64,000 nt of DNA from Winogradskya humida. Lineage in GTDB: Bacteria; Actinomycetota; Actinomycetes; Mycobacteriales; Micromonosporaceae. Of the stretch, positions 25,362 to 33,040 are shown piece by piece (the stretch's first letter is position 1; every line of letters starts with the position of its first letter). The position numbers and the translations under genes are program-made. The notes beneath the pieces are model-generated. The model did not search any database. It had not been told where the DNA came from and was given only the letters and a program-made list of their open reading frames with translations. The DNA lies in the NCBI RefSeq assembly GCF_016862215.1, contig NZ_BOMN01000113.1, forward strand, positions 62,001-126,000, read 5' to 3'.

Positions 25362-25484
25362 ATGACCCCAAAGCTCCAACCCGCCATGCACCGAGGCCTC
25401 GATCGTGCAGCCGCCGCTGGCCGGGCCCCCGGCCACCCACCGCTGCCGCGCGCAAGCTCACGCCGGTCCATGTGCGAGTGGTGA
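25362..25484 (+). CDS. Small basic ORF (40 aa) with strong ribosome-binding site
   Basis: ATG 25362 follows TTCAGGAGGTCCGCCCCC just behind a terminator. The peptide is Ala/Arg/Pro-rich and ends MCEW. Its last codons overlap the GTG of the next ORF. The excellent ribosome-binding site supports translation, possibly as a leader for the Cys-rich protein. Confidence 0.45.
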   Translation: MTPKLQPAMHRGLDRAAAAGRAPGHPPLPRASSRRSMCEW

Positions 25485-25810
25485 CCTGTTGCCGCGGCTG
25501 GTATTTCGAGCACAGCGCCGAGTGTTGTACGCCCTACACTGTAGGGCCGTGCAGCGACTGCTACGCCGACCCCGGCAGCTGCCACATCTACCCGTGCTGC
25601 TCCTGGTTCGATGTCGAACCGGTCGAGAGTCCGGCTGAGGCGTCGCTGTGGCCCGATGCTGCCCGCTGGCCCGGCCACCCCCTCGCGAGTAGCCCGCCCT
25701 TCGTCGCCAACGATCGGCCTGTTCGGCTTCGCCGCTCGCCGCTCGCCGGAGCACCGTCACAGGCGCGACACTGTAACCCAATCCACCCTGGCGCCCCGCG
25801 TCGTAGGTGA
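25472..25810 (+). CDS. Cysteine-rich small protein (112 aa)
   Basis: The first 45 residues contain ten cysteines (VVTCCRGW, ECCTPY, PCSDCYADPG, YPCCSWF), with the look of a compact metal-binding or redox domain. The remainder is basic, low in complexity and may not be translated as native sequence. The start GTG 25472 overlaps the preceding small ORF. No family recognised. Confidence 0.45.
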   Translation: MRVVTCCRGWYFEHSAECCTPYTVGPCSDCYADPGSCHIYPCCSWFDVEPVESPAEASLWPDAARWPGHPLASSPPFVANDRPVRLRRSPLAGAPSQARHCNPIHPGAPRRR

Positions 25811-26025
25811 CAGGCCCTACGGCATCTGCGCGTCGCCACGATCGACCCACCGATAAGAGTCCGCGCCGCCCACAACACCGCGATGAGGTTCAGGCCCGTG
25901 CCGGACCCGACGCCGCCCGATGCAGCCGCCCTGGGCCTCACCAGCTGTGTCAGCTCGGCGAACCGACCGGCGCAGCCGGCCCGGCGAACGCGGTGGCGAC
26001 ACCCGGCCGCCGCGTTCGCCAGTCC

Positions 26026-26151
26026 TCAGTGATGACCGACCCGGCAACGGTCAGGCAAGCCGGCAAAACATCTTGGAAGCGCAGCACCAACCCTCACTCA
26101 CGCCTCCCGTGCTCCGCTTCCAAGATCTTTTGACCTGAGAGCTGGCTTGCC
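26026..26151 (+). promoter_or_regulatory. Structured leader element E4
   Basis: GGCAAGCC (26054-26061) pairs with GGCTTGCC (26144-26151). AAAA pairs with TTTT next to the C-C mismatch, and ATCTTGGAAGCG-AGCAC pairs with the GTGCT-CGCTTCCAAGAT side. It is preceded by CAGTGATGACCGACCCGGC as in E6 and E7, and followed by CTGTCAGCGCGGC. It ends 98 nt before the 62-aa membrane-protein gene. Just upstream, GGCGAACGCGG pairs with CCGCGTTCGCC (25983-26020). The gene-free stretch is 25811-26248. Confidence 0.8.
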
Positions 26152-26248
26152 AGCCGCCGCCGTGCCGTTCCCCCAATGGCCTGTCAGCGCGGCAACCCCG
26201 GTGCCAACCGGCAGACGCCGCACCCTCCGCTATCCGGAAGGCAGCGCC

Positions 26249-26437
26249 ATGAACGACAACACCGAGGCCACCACCACCGAGCCGACCACCACCGCCACCG
26301 ACCGCCGGTCGCTGCGCACGACCACCCGTCACCTGACCCACCCGGTCGTGCACGTCGCCGGCCTCCTCGCCGCTCACGTCGCTGCGCTGGCGGTGCTGGA
26401 GAAGACGCCGCTGCTGGCCCTGCTCTCGCTGCACTGA
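26249..26437 (+). CDS. Small single-pass membrane protein (62 aa)
   Basis: ATG 26249 follows GGAAGGCAGCGCC. A Thr-rich N-terminus (TEATTTEPTTTATDRR) is followed by a helical hydrophobic stretch, VVHVAGLLAAHVAALAVL (about 33-50), ending in LLALLSLH. Small membrane proteins of this kind occur on actinobacterial plasmids; the role is unknown. It is the only gene between leader E4 and a strong terminator. Confidence 0.6.
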   Translation: MNDNTEATTTEPTTTATDRRSLRTTTRHLTHPVVHVAGLLAAHVAALAVLEKTPLLALLSLH

Positions 26438-26448
26438 TCTCCCCGCGG

Positions 26449-26490
26449 GTCCTGGTGGGGGTGCCGCCTCGGCAGCACCCCCACCAGGAC
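26449..26490 (+). terminator. 16-bp perfect hairpin terminator
   Basis: GTCCTGGTGGGGGTGC and GCACCCCCACCAGGAC are exact reverse complements with a 10-nt loop, 11 nt after the small membrane-protein gene. Confidence 0.75.
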
Positions 26491-26703
26491 CTACACGCGT
26501 GCACGCACCGCATCAGCAACGGCACCCCGATCACAGCGGCGCAGCTACACCGCGTTGCCGGCACTACCACCAGACCGCCGTCACGCAGACCCAGCAAGGA
26601 AAAGACGACGGACAACGCCATATCCGTAACCGACCCCTACCTCTCATCGCCCGCCGTGCGGCACTGCGACGCCCGTGGGACACCGGCTCGAACCCGGCCA
26701 GCC

Positions 26704-27356
26704 ATGGTGCTGATCACCGACCCTCACCGCGGCTGGCACCACAACGAGGACGCCTCGCGCCCAACCCACCTTCCCGCCCAGGGCACCGCCGGGGACGAGG
26801 GTCACCTCTACCGCGTCGGCGATCTGTTCGATGCCGACCGCACCAGTTGGCCGCAGGGCTCGCACCTGTGGCTGGACTCTGACGGTGACACCCGGCTGGC
26901 CATTTTCCTGACCGACACAGGCCGGCGTGAGATGTCCGCCGTCGAGTCCGGCACACCATGCTTCGGCTGGACCGAGCAGGACGTCAACGGGTTCCTGTTG
27001 TTCAAGTACGGCGACTCACCGTGGAACGATGACCCGTTCAGCCCCGCACCGGACCCTTCACTGCTCAGCCGATACCGCGCGGCACTCATAGCCGGGCGTT
27101 CATGTTCCTGGTGCACGCCGACACCAGGCGCAGCGCCGCGATGCGGATGGTCACCTGACCGGCCTACTTCCTCAACCACGTCATCCATTCGGTGCACCGG
27201 CTCGCGACCCGTTCGCACCGCGAGGCCGAAGCGCAGACCGCCTTGCAGGGCTTCTACCGCCGCTATCCCGACGGCCCGTCGCTGTACCGCCTCGTCCGCA
27301 CTCTGCCACCCGAGGCCACGTGCACAGGCGGACAACGCGATGACAGCCCTCATTGA
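26704..27356 (+). pseudogene. Degraded hypothetical plasmid gene (frameshift plus TGA)
   Basis: Frame A from ATG 26704 codes a convincing soluble protein (YRVGDLFDADRTSW, LWLDSDGDTRLAIFLTD, LLFKYGDSPWNDDPFSPAPD) up to about 27095. The coding signal then moves to another frame (FMFLVHADTRRSAAMRMVT), is cut by TGA at 27156-27158, and resumes as PAYFLNHVIHSVHRLATRSH to 27356. I recall similar actinobacterial proteins with a C-terminal ILVEA-type strand followed by a long helix, consistent with one original gene of about 215 codons. Function unknown. At least two lesions, so inactivation is more likely than sequencing error. Confidence 0.6.
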
Positions 27357-27530
27357 CTCACGACACCACCGGTCGCTGATCGAGGAGCTCGACCCCGGCG
27401 GGCAGGCAATTCCGGCTGCCCGACCCGCTACTCCCTCGTCCATGCAGCAGCAGCCTCGACGGCTGCACGTCGCGCACACCTGCAGCGAGCAAACCCCGGA
27501 GCGTCTGGAGCCGCTCGCTGAGGGACCCAA

Positions 27531-27663
27531 GGTCAGCCCACCCAGGCCGGGGGCGCAAACCCCGGCAGAACATCTTGGCCCACACCGTCTCGCGCTGCTC
27601 GACGCCAAGATCTTCTGACTCGGACGGGGCTTGCACCCCTCAGCCCATGTGCGGGCTCTGACC
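27531..27663 (+). promoter_or_regulatory. Structured leader element E5
   Basis: Near-duplicate of E3 over about 170 nt, with scattered substitutions mostly in loops. GCAAACCCCG/CGGGGCTTGC is one mismatch from perfect, and ATCTTGGC/GCCAAGAT is intact. It ends 90 nt before the 199-aa gene and is followed by CCCCGTCAGCGCGGC. Selective conservation between two distant copies, both in front of genes, argues for function. Confidence 0.8.
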
Positions 27664-27752
27664 GGCCCCGTCAGCGCGGCACCCCCAGCGCCGGGATCAC
27701 CCGATCCCGCAGGGCGGGCCGCATCAGCTCCAGCCTGATGGAGGCACCCAGC

Positions 27753-28352
27753 ATGACCGAGAACATCATCGACCAGAACACGCTCGCCACCCCGGCCGAG
27801 CAGACCTCCGCCGGTGACGGGCGGCCGGCCGCCCCGCAGGGCTCGGTCTACCTGTCCGACGTCCTGGCCAGGATCCGCCGACACGCCAGCGACAACAACT
27901 GGTGCTCCACCGCCGAGAACATCACCAGGCAGGCTTTGAACGACGGGCTGTCCTTCAAGCCCGTCCGCTCCACATCCAACGACGGATGCAACGATCCGTC
28001 CTGCAAGCTTTGCAGCCCCCCGGACGCCGTCTCCGAGCGGTTCACCGCGGCCGAGGGCGTCGACCCGTTCGTCACAAAAGCCCGTCTGAAGAAGGCGATC
28101 AGGAAAGCCTACGACCTCGGTTTTGGCTACGGCGAGTACCGCCGCCTCTACCAAGAGCTCATCGACACCTACGAGCTGGACGAGGTCCCGCTTCCCGTGA
28201 CCACGTACACAGTCGCCTTCACCGTCACCGACGAGCAGCTGCACGGACAGACGGCTGACGAAGACGCCGTGGCGGATGCCCTGCGTGCCGGAATCACGAA
28301 CGGCTTCACCGTCACGACCGAAACCACAGAGCAGGCCCTGCCCACTCTGTAG
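27753..28352 (+). CDS. Hypothetical plasmid protein (199 aa)
   Basis: ATG 27753 follows GATGGAGGCACCC. The N-terminal part is disordered. A central region with CNDPSCKLCSPPD looks like a CxxxxCxxC metal-binding turn, then come helices (KARLKKAIRKAYDLGFGYGEYRRLYQ split by Gly) and a C-terminal beta-rich part (TTYTVAFTVTDEQL). No family recognised. Behind leader E5 and closed by a terminator. Confidence 0.6.
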   Translation: MTENIIDQNTLATPAEQTSAGDGRPAAPQGSVYLSDVLARIRRHASDNNWCSTAENITRQALNDGLSFKPVRSTSNDGCNDPSCKLCSPPDAVSERFTAAEGVDPFVTKARLKKAIRKAYDLGFGYGEYRRLYQELIDTYELDEVPLPVTTYTVAFTVTDEQLHGQTADEDAVADALRAGITNGFTVTTETTEQALPTL

Positions 28353-28368
28353 CCGTAGTCATCACAGA

Positions 28369-28398
28369 TTGCCCGGCCGGTTCACACCGGCCGGGCAA
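28369..28398 (+). terminator. 12-bp perfect hairpin terminator
   Basis: TTGCCCGGCCGG and CCGGCCGGGCAA with a TTCACA loop, 17 nt after the preceding stop. Confidence 0.75.
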
Positions 28399-28525
28399 CT
28401 TCCCAATGACTGACCACCACCAGGGCGCCGAAACCCTCAGCCCACCACGTCTCATGCGCCGCCCCCGCAAAGACGTGTCCCGCGGTCACCGAGCCGCGCT
28501 ACCCCCAGAACGAAAAGGATCACTG

Positions 28526-29077
28526 ATGAGCGCCTGGATCGTCAGCCGTGACCACCTCGACCTGCTTCTGACCGCCGCCCTAGCGTGGGAGATCACCCCG
28601 CCAGGCGAGGCAGACAAGACCGGTCGAATGCTGTGGAGAGAGAACCTCGCCAGCGTCGCCTACCGCTACCCGTACGACCGCGACGGCGACCGGCCCGGCC
28701 CGATTGACTTCCGCGACCGGCACGTCGACACCTACCGTTTCCGACCTTACCCCGGCCGGGTCGATCCGGACGTCGTTGCCGCAGCCGCGGACTCACTCGT
28801 CTGCCAATCCTGCGAACACCCTGGCTGGTCGACCAGCACCGCATGCCGGTGGACCACGCGTCTACGAGAGCAGGCCACCGCTCGAGTCGCGGCCTACCTC
28901 GACGAGCACGGGCCGGTGGACCCCCAGCGTCAGACGCGCGGCGAGCAAGGGTGGTACGTCGTGGTCGACCAGGACGGGCGAGAGCACGTCCGGTGCGGCG
29001 ACGGCTGGAGCGTGCCCGACCGCGGCGTCTTCACCCGCGCCGTCGAGCTGCGCACCCTCGCCGCGGTCAAGCCATGA
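28526..29077 (+). CDS. Conserved plasmid hypothetical protein (183 aa)
   Basis: Starts MSAWIVSRDHLDLLLTAAL at ATG 28526 behind GAAAAGGATCACTG. Proteins beginning with this motif, followed by GRMLWRENLASVAYRY and LVCQSCEHPGWSTS, are common on actinobacterial plasmids and phages (recollection); the function is unknown. The C-terminal 60 residues are a separate small domain (GWYVVVDQDGREHVRCGDGW). The stop overlaps the ATG of the PAPS-reductase-like gene (ATGA), so they form an operon. Confidence 0.7.
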   Translation: MSAWIVSRDHLDLLLTAALAWEITPPGEADKTGRMLWRENLASVAYRYPYDRDGDRPGPIDFRDRHVDTYRFRPYPGRVDPDVVAAAADSLVCQSCEHPGWSTSTACRWTTRLREQATARVAAYLDEHGPVDPQRQTRGEQGWYVVVDQDGREHVRCGDGWSVPDRGVFTRAVELRTLAAVKP

Positions 29078-29947
29078 CCGAGACGACGTCACCCGCCGCT
29101 GACGGACACGGTGAGCGTTCTGCCCACATGAGCCTGACCGTTCGCGGCGAACCGCCAACGACCTCGCGCGCGGCACCGCACCCGGCAGGCACTCTGCACG
29201 TCGTGCAGTTCTCGGGCGGCATCGGCAGCTGGGCCGCCGCCATGCGCGTCGCTGAAGAGCACGGCACCGACAATCTCATCCTGCTCGCCGCCGACACCAA
29301 AGCCGAGGACCCCGATCTGTGGCGCTTCGTCGCAGACGCCGGGGCCCACTTCGGTGTCGAGCCGGTGATCGTCGCTGACGGCCGCACCCCGTGGCAGGTT
29401 TTCGCCGATCAGCGCTTCGTCGGGAATTCCCGCATAGCTCCTTGCTCGGTGCACCTGAAGCAAAAACCCTGTCGGCGATGGTTGACCGAGCACGCCGACC
29501 CGGACCGCACCGTGCTGTACGTCGGGATCGACTGGAGCGAGCAGCCCACCCGAGAGCTCGTGGGGACGGCGGCGCCGGGTGCCTGCCATCGCGCGGGGCT
29601 GGTCCCCGTGGGCCGTTCGCTTCCCGTTGTGCGAGCCGCCCTATCTCAGTAAGGACCAGATGCTGGAGTGGGCGACGGCTGTTGGCCTGACGCCACCGCG
29701 GCTGTATGCACAGGGCTTCTCGCACAACAACTGTTTCGGTGTCTGCGTACGTGCTGGGCAACGCCAATGGCTGCATCTGCTGAAGGTGGCGCCCGAGCGG
29801 TACCTGGTAGCCGAAGCCCACGAAGACGAGCTGCGGCGCTTGCTCGGTGACGTGGCGATTCTGAAGGAACGCCGCGCCGGTGTCAGCTTCCCGCTGTCGT
29901 TGCGTGAGCTACGTCGTCGCGCCCAGCGTGACGACAGAGCTGCCTGA
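29074..29947 (+). pseudogene. PAPS-reductase-like (PP-loop) protein, frameshifted
   Basis: The first frame holds a PP-loop ATP-binding motif SGGIGS (residues 47-52) and the phosphoadenosine-phosphosulfate-reductase-like region to VGIDWSEQPTREL. Around 29570 the coding signal moves by one frame and continues as RRRVPAIARGW, FPLCEPPYLSKDQMLEWA, GFSHNNCFGVCVRAGQ and LRELRRRAQ to 29947, restoring the family's C-terminus. An indel in the G/C-rich run near 29565-29575 explains it. Relatives occur on plasmids and phages and are linked to nucleotide or tRNA sulfur or modification chemistry; the true substrate is unknown. A sequencing error is possible because everything else is intact. Confidence 0.75.
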
Positions 29948-30191
29948 CCAGCTCCACGGTCGCGCGAAGCAGTCGTGTCCGTCGCGCCGTGAGGAGATCG
30001 TGCCGCGCTGACGCCGCGTCGTCCGCTGGTGGTCAGATCAGCTGCACCCGGCTGCAGACCGGCAGAGACCAACACCGTAACAACCGAACTCAGACCGTCC
30101 CGACGCTTCTCGGCGCTCGATCCCATCGCGGGTCGGGCGTCGAGTGGTTTCGGCGCACGGCCGGCCACGGACAAGAACCAGGAGTCCCGCC

Positions 30192-30776
30192 ATAAACAAC
30201 ATCGAATGGGGTGCAGTCGAGAGTCAACGCGCTCATCTGGTGGCCCCCAGCTACTTGGCCGGCTACGGCCGCCTGCGCAACGGCGAATGGGGCGCCGCCG
30301 TCGAGAACGTCGTCGTCTACAGCAGCCGCGAAGGTTTGCGCACGTGGGCGCAGTCGATCGTCGACCGGCTGCCCGGTGACCGGACCGGCAAACCGCTGGT
30401 CATCGTCAACCAAGACCAGCAGCAGGCATGGCTGACCGGGAGCCACGTGCTAGGCGCCGACCCGGAGGAACGCGCCGAGTGGACGGCGACGGTCGAAACC
30501 GTCTGCGACCTGATGCAGGTGGTCGCCAAGAACCCGGCCGCCTTCGGGTGGACGTTCGGCGATGGCGTCACCGAGCTTTTCGCCCACGTCGACGACGGCG
30601 GCGGTGACGACGACGCCGGTGGGATGGTCGCCGCCGTAAAGGTCGATGGGTTCTGGATCGGCTGCGAGCCAGTCCACGACGACGACCTCGTGCGGACCGG
30701 CCGCGGAGGCAGCGGGATCGACCTGGCCCACGCGGTACTCATGGTGATCGCCGACCGCATCGACCGTGCGTACTAA
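30192..30776 (+). CDS. Hypothetical protein with apparent ATA start (194 aa)
   Basis: The coding region begins NNIEWGAVESQRAHLVAPS immediately after CAGGAGTCCCGCC, an ideal ribosome-binding site, but the codon in start position (30192-30194) is ATA. The only in-frame conventional start is GTG 30144, which adds Arg/Pro-rich non-homologous-looking sequence. The protein is acidic and soluble (NVVVYSSREGLRTWAQSIVDRL, GWTFGDGVTELFAHVDD, FWIGCEPVHDDDLVRTGRGG). Either ATA is used, the gene lost its start by an ATG to ATA change, or the base is wrong. Not recognised; single gene. Confidence 0.6.
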   Translation: MNNIEWGAVESQRAHLVAPSYLAGYGRLRNGEWGAAVENVVVYSSREGLRTWAQSIVDRLPGDRTGKPLVIVNQDQQQAWLTGSHVLGADPEERAEWTATVETVCDLMQVVAKNPAAFGWTFGDGVTELFAHVDDGGGDDDAGGMVAAVKVDGFWIGCEPVHDDDLVRTGRGGSGIDLAHAVLMVIADRIDRAY

Positions 30777-30990
30777 CCGGGCGTCCCCACCAGGCTCGTA
30801 CCCGTCAGCCGCAAACTCAACGCCGCACGACCAGTAGCGGGTGCGGACCCGCGCCGCTATGTCGTGCACCGGCCATCCGCTGGAACATCCCGCACACCGC
30901 TCTGCCGTGCGACTCCGCACATCCGGCAAGGCGCGGTGCCCGGCCGACGCGGTGCATCGGCGTAGGCCTCTGCGCTGCACAGCAGAACTG

Positions 30991-31160
30991 GCGAATGCGG
31001 CGGTCATCACTGCGGGCCGCCGCATTCGCCGGTCCGCAGTGATGACCGACCCGGCAGTGGCCAGCAAGCCGGCAAAACATCTTGGAAGCACAGCACCAGT
31101 CATCAATTGCCGGCAGCAGCGCTGCGCTTCCAAGATCTTTTGACCCAAGGACTGGCTTGC
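30991..31160 (+). promoter_or_regulatory. Structured leader element E6 with upstream double inverted repeat
   Basis: The core matches the family: GCAAGCC (31064) with GGCTTGC (31154), AAAA/TTTT, C-C mismatch, and ATCTTGGAAGC with GCTTCCAAGAT. Upstream, GCGAATGCGG (30991) pairs with CCGCATTCGC (31020), and CGGTCATCACTGCGG (31001-31015) pairs perfectly with 31034-31048. The two stems interleave like an H-type pseudoknot. The element ends 100 nt before the monooxygenase ATG. The gene-free stretch is 30777-31259. Confidence 0.8.
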
Positions 31161-31259
31161 CTGCCACCGCCCGCGCCGTTCCCCCCGTGGCCTCGTCAAC
31201 GCGGCAGCGCCGGTGCAACCGGCGCGAGTCGCGCCAGTTCGCACCACGGAGGCCACTGC

Positions 31260-32405
31260 ATGAGTACGCACCCCACCGCAAGCAGCCGCACCGGCACCGG
31301 GCTGCGCGTCGCGGTCGTCGGCGGATCACTGACCGGCCCGACCGCAGCACTGCTACTCCAACACGCGGGATTCGACGACGTCACCCTTTACGAGGCCGCC
31401 CCGGCCAGTGCCCCCCTCGGCGGCGGGCTGATCGGCCTGGAGCACTCGTCGCTGGACATCCTCGACCAGCTCGGCGTCCCCCAGGACGAGTTCGTCCGCT
31501 ACGACTCCGAGACGGTCATGGACATCACCGTCCGCGGGCGCCGGCCCGAATCCGAACACCGCCACCTGTACGCCGGCCGCAACACCACCTGGACCCTGCT
31601 GCACGCGGCCCTAACCCGCCGCCTGCCCGCCGGCACCCTGCACACCGGCCACCGGGTCACCGGCATGACCGGCGAACCCCGACGACCGCTGCTGCACTTC
31701 GCCGACGGCGACACCGCGCAAGCCGACCTGGTGGTCTTCGCCGACGGCCGCGCCTCAACCGGCAGGCGGCTGCTCGACCCGCACCGGCAGCTGCGCTACG
31801 CCGGCTACGTCGCGCACCGTGGCCAGACCAGCAGCACCCAGCCGGGCCTGCAAGACTTCCTGCGCTTCGAACCCTCCCGCAGCGGCATGCAGTTCAACGT
31901 GGCGCCCATCCCCGGCGGCGTCGACTGGACCTTCTACCTGGGCGCCACAGCTGCCCAGTACAGCGACTTCTTCGGCGCCCCACCGACCCGGCGCGTATTC
32001 GCCCTGCCCCAGCACGTCACCGACACCGCCCGCGCCGCGGTCGACACCAGCGCCCAGCAGTACCTGCCCGACGAGCAAGCCGCCCTCGTACACGCCACCG
32101 GCACCCGGATGGCTGCCGCGGTCATGGACATCGACCCCCCGACCCGCATGGTGTGGCCCGTCGGTGCCGGCCACGCGGTGCTGCTCGGCGACGCCCTCGC
32201 ACCGGTCCGCCCGCACACCGCACGCGGGGCCAACAACGGCATCGAGCAAGCAGCCGGTCTGACCGCCGCGCTCACCCAGCACCGCAAATACGGCGCCAAC
32301 CTGACCGCCGCCCTCGACGGGTGGCAACACCGCCACCTGCCCGCCGCAGTCGCCGCCGTGCAACTCGGCCCGGAGCTCGGCCACAAATTCGGCCTCGACG
32401 CCTAG
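31260..32405 (+). CDS. FAD-dependent monooxygenase
   Basis: A 381-aa single-component flavoprotein hydroxylase of the PHBH-like fold. The N-terminal Rossmann motif VVGGSLTGPTAALLLQHAG (about 19-37) binds FAD. VVFADGRAS is the DG motif, and LLGDALAPVRPHTARGANN the GD motif that closes the FAD site. It resembles FAD-binding monooxygenases acting on aromatic or polyketide-like substrates; the substrate is unknown. ATG 31260 follows CACGGAGGCCACTGC. It is unusual among plasmid-maintenance genes because it has the same leader type (E6) as ssb. It may be metabolic cargo recruited into the element's control circuit. Confidence 0.85.
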   Translation: MSTHPTASSRTGTGLRVAVVGGSLTGPTAALLLQHAGFDDVTLYEAAPASAPLGGGLIGLEHSSLDILDQLGVPQDEFVRYDSETVMDITVRGRRPESEHRHLYAGRNTTWTLLHAALTRRLPAGTLHTGHRVTGMTGEPRRPLLHFADGDTAQADLVVFADGRASTGRRLLDPHRQLRYAGYVAHRGQTSSTQPGLQDFLRFEPSRSGMQFNVAPIPGGVDWTFYLGATAAQYSDFFGAPPTRRVFALPQHVTDTARAAVDTSAQQYLPDEQAALVHATGTRMAAAVMDIDPPTRMVWPVGAGHAVLLGDALAPVRPHTARGANNGIEQAAGLTAALTQHRKYGANLTAALDGWQHRHLPAAVAAVQLGPELGHKFGLDA

Positions 32406-32530
32406 AACTTTCCGGGTCTGGTCGACCTGGACACGGCGGTGCCTGATGGCGCTGCCACGTCTGGGCCGACCGGGCCCGCACTCACGACCTCGCGTCCGGT
32501 GCGAACGAGCCCACCAAGCAGCGCCTGTCA

Positions 32531-32613
32531 GGTCGGTAGGCCGCGTAGCCTGCGGCCGCACTGCAGAGACCATTTCCCGGCCCACCGGCTACGCCGGCAG
32601 GGCAGGCGGTCGC
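32531..32613 (+). repeat. Structured repeat R1
   Basis: 83 nt sharing CGGCCGCACTGCAGAGACC (32553-32571), then TTTCCCGGCC and a CCGGC-TAC-GCCGG hairpin with the copy R2 at 33.3 kb. It lies about 125 nt after the monooxygenase stop. The flanking gene-free stretch 32406-33040 contains no other ORF worth listing. Confidence 0.65.
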
Positions 32614-32812
32614 CCGCCACGGCTCGGAACACTTTGGCCGTCGGGGTCACCGGGCGCGACCCGCGTACCTCGCCGCCCGGCACGCAGCAGAGGTGGCGCT
32701 CGCGGCCGTGCCGCGCTGACGGCTGGCGAGGCAGTCGATTCCTTGGCTGCCGCCTAGCGGCGATCGAGATGCGGTCGGCCACCGAGTGCCCGGGGGCGCG
32801 CTCGTCGATTCC

Positions 32813-32938
32813 GCAGCGATGACCGACCCGCCCGGCGGTGGCAAGCCCGCAAAACATCGTGGAAGCGCAGCACCGTCATTCACCGTCAGCCAGGAGTGCT
32901 GCGCTTCCAAGATCTTTTGACTCAGGAGCTGGCTTGCC
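32813..32938 (+). promoter_or_regulatory. Structured leader element E7
   Basis: GGCAAGCC (32840-32847) pairs with GGCTTGCC (32931-32938). The inner arm GGAAGCGCAGCAC pairs perfectly with GTGCTGCGCTTCC. One core base differs (ATCGTGG instead of ATCTTGG). It is preceded by GCGATGACCGACCCG and followed by CCCGTCAGCGCGGC. It ends 103 nt before the 54-aa gene. Confidence 0.8.
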
Positions 32939-33040
32939 GCCGTCCGCGCACGCCGATCCCACACCGGCCCGTCAGCGCGGCAGCCCCGGGCACTCACCGG
33001 CGGCCGTCGCATACCGATCGCACCGCCAGGAGGCGACGCC

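Noticed and set aside
24311..25678. 455-codon minus-strand ORF across both ssb genes
   Set aside because: Crosses a terminator and two well-supported SSB genes; no family features.
26176..27618. 480-codon continuous frame as one large protein
   Set aside because: It runs through leader E4, the small membrane gene, a terminator and leader E5; only 26704 to about 27095 has coding character in this frame.
31082..32446. 454-codon plus-strand ORF overlapping the monooxygenase
   Set aside because: Arg/Pro/His-rich shadow product starting inside leader E6; the other frame has all FAD-monooxygenase motifs.
2536..32938. Leader elements E1-E7 as simple Rho-independent terminators
   Set aside because: The long stems are not followed by T-runs, share a specific core with a conserved mismatch, and lie a fixed distance before start codons rather than after stops.
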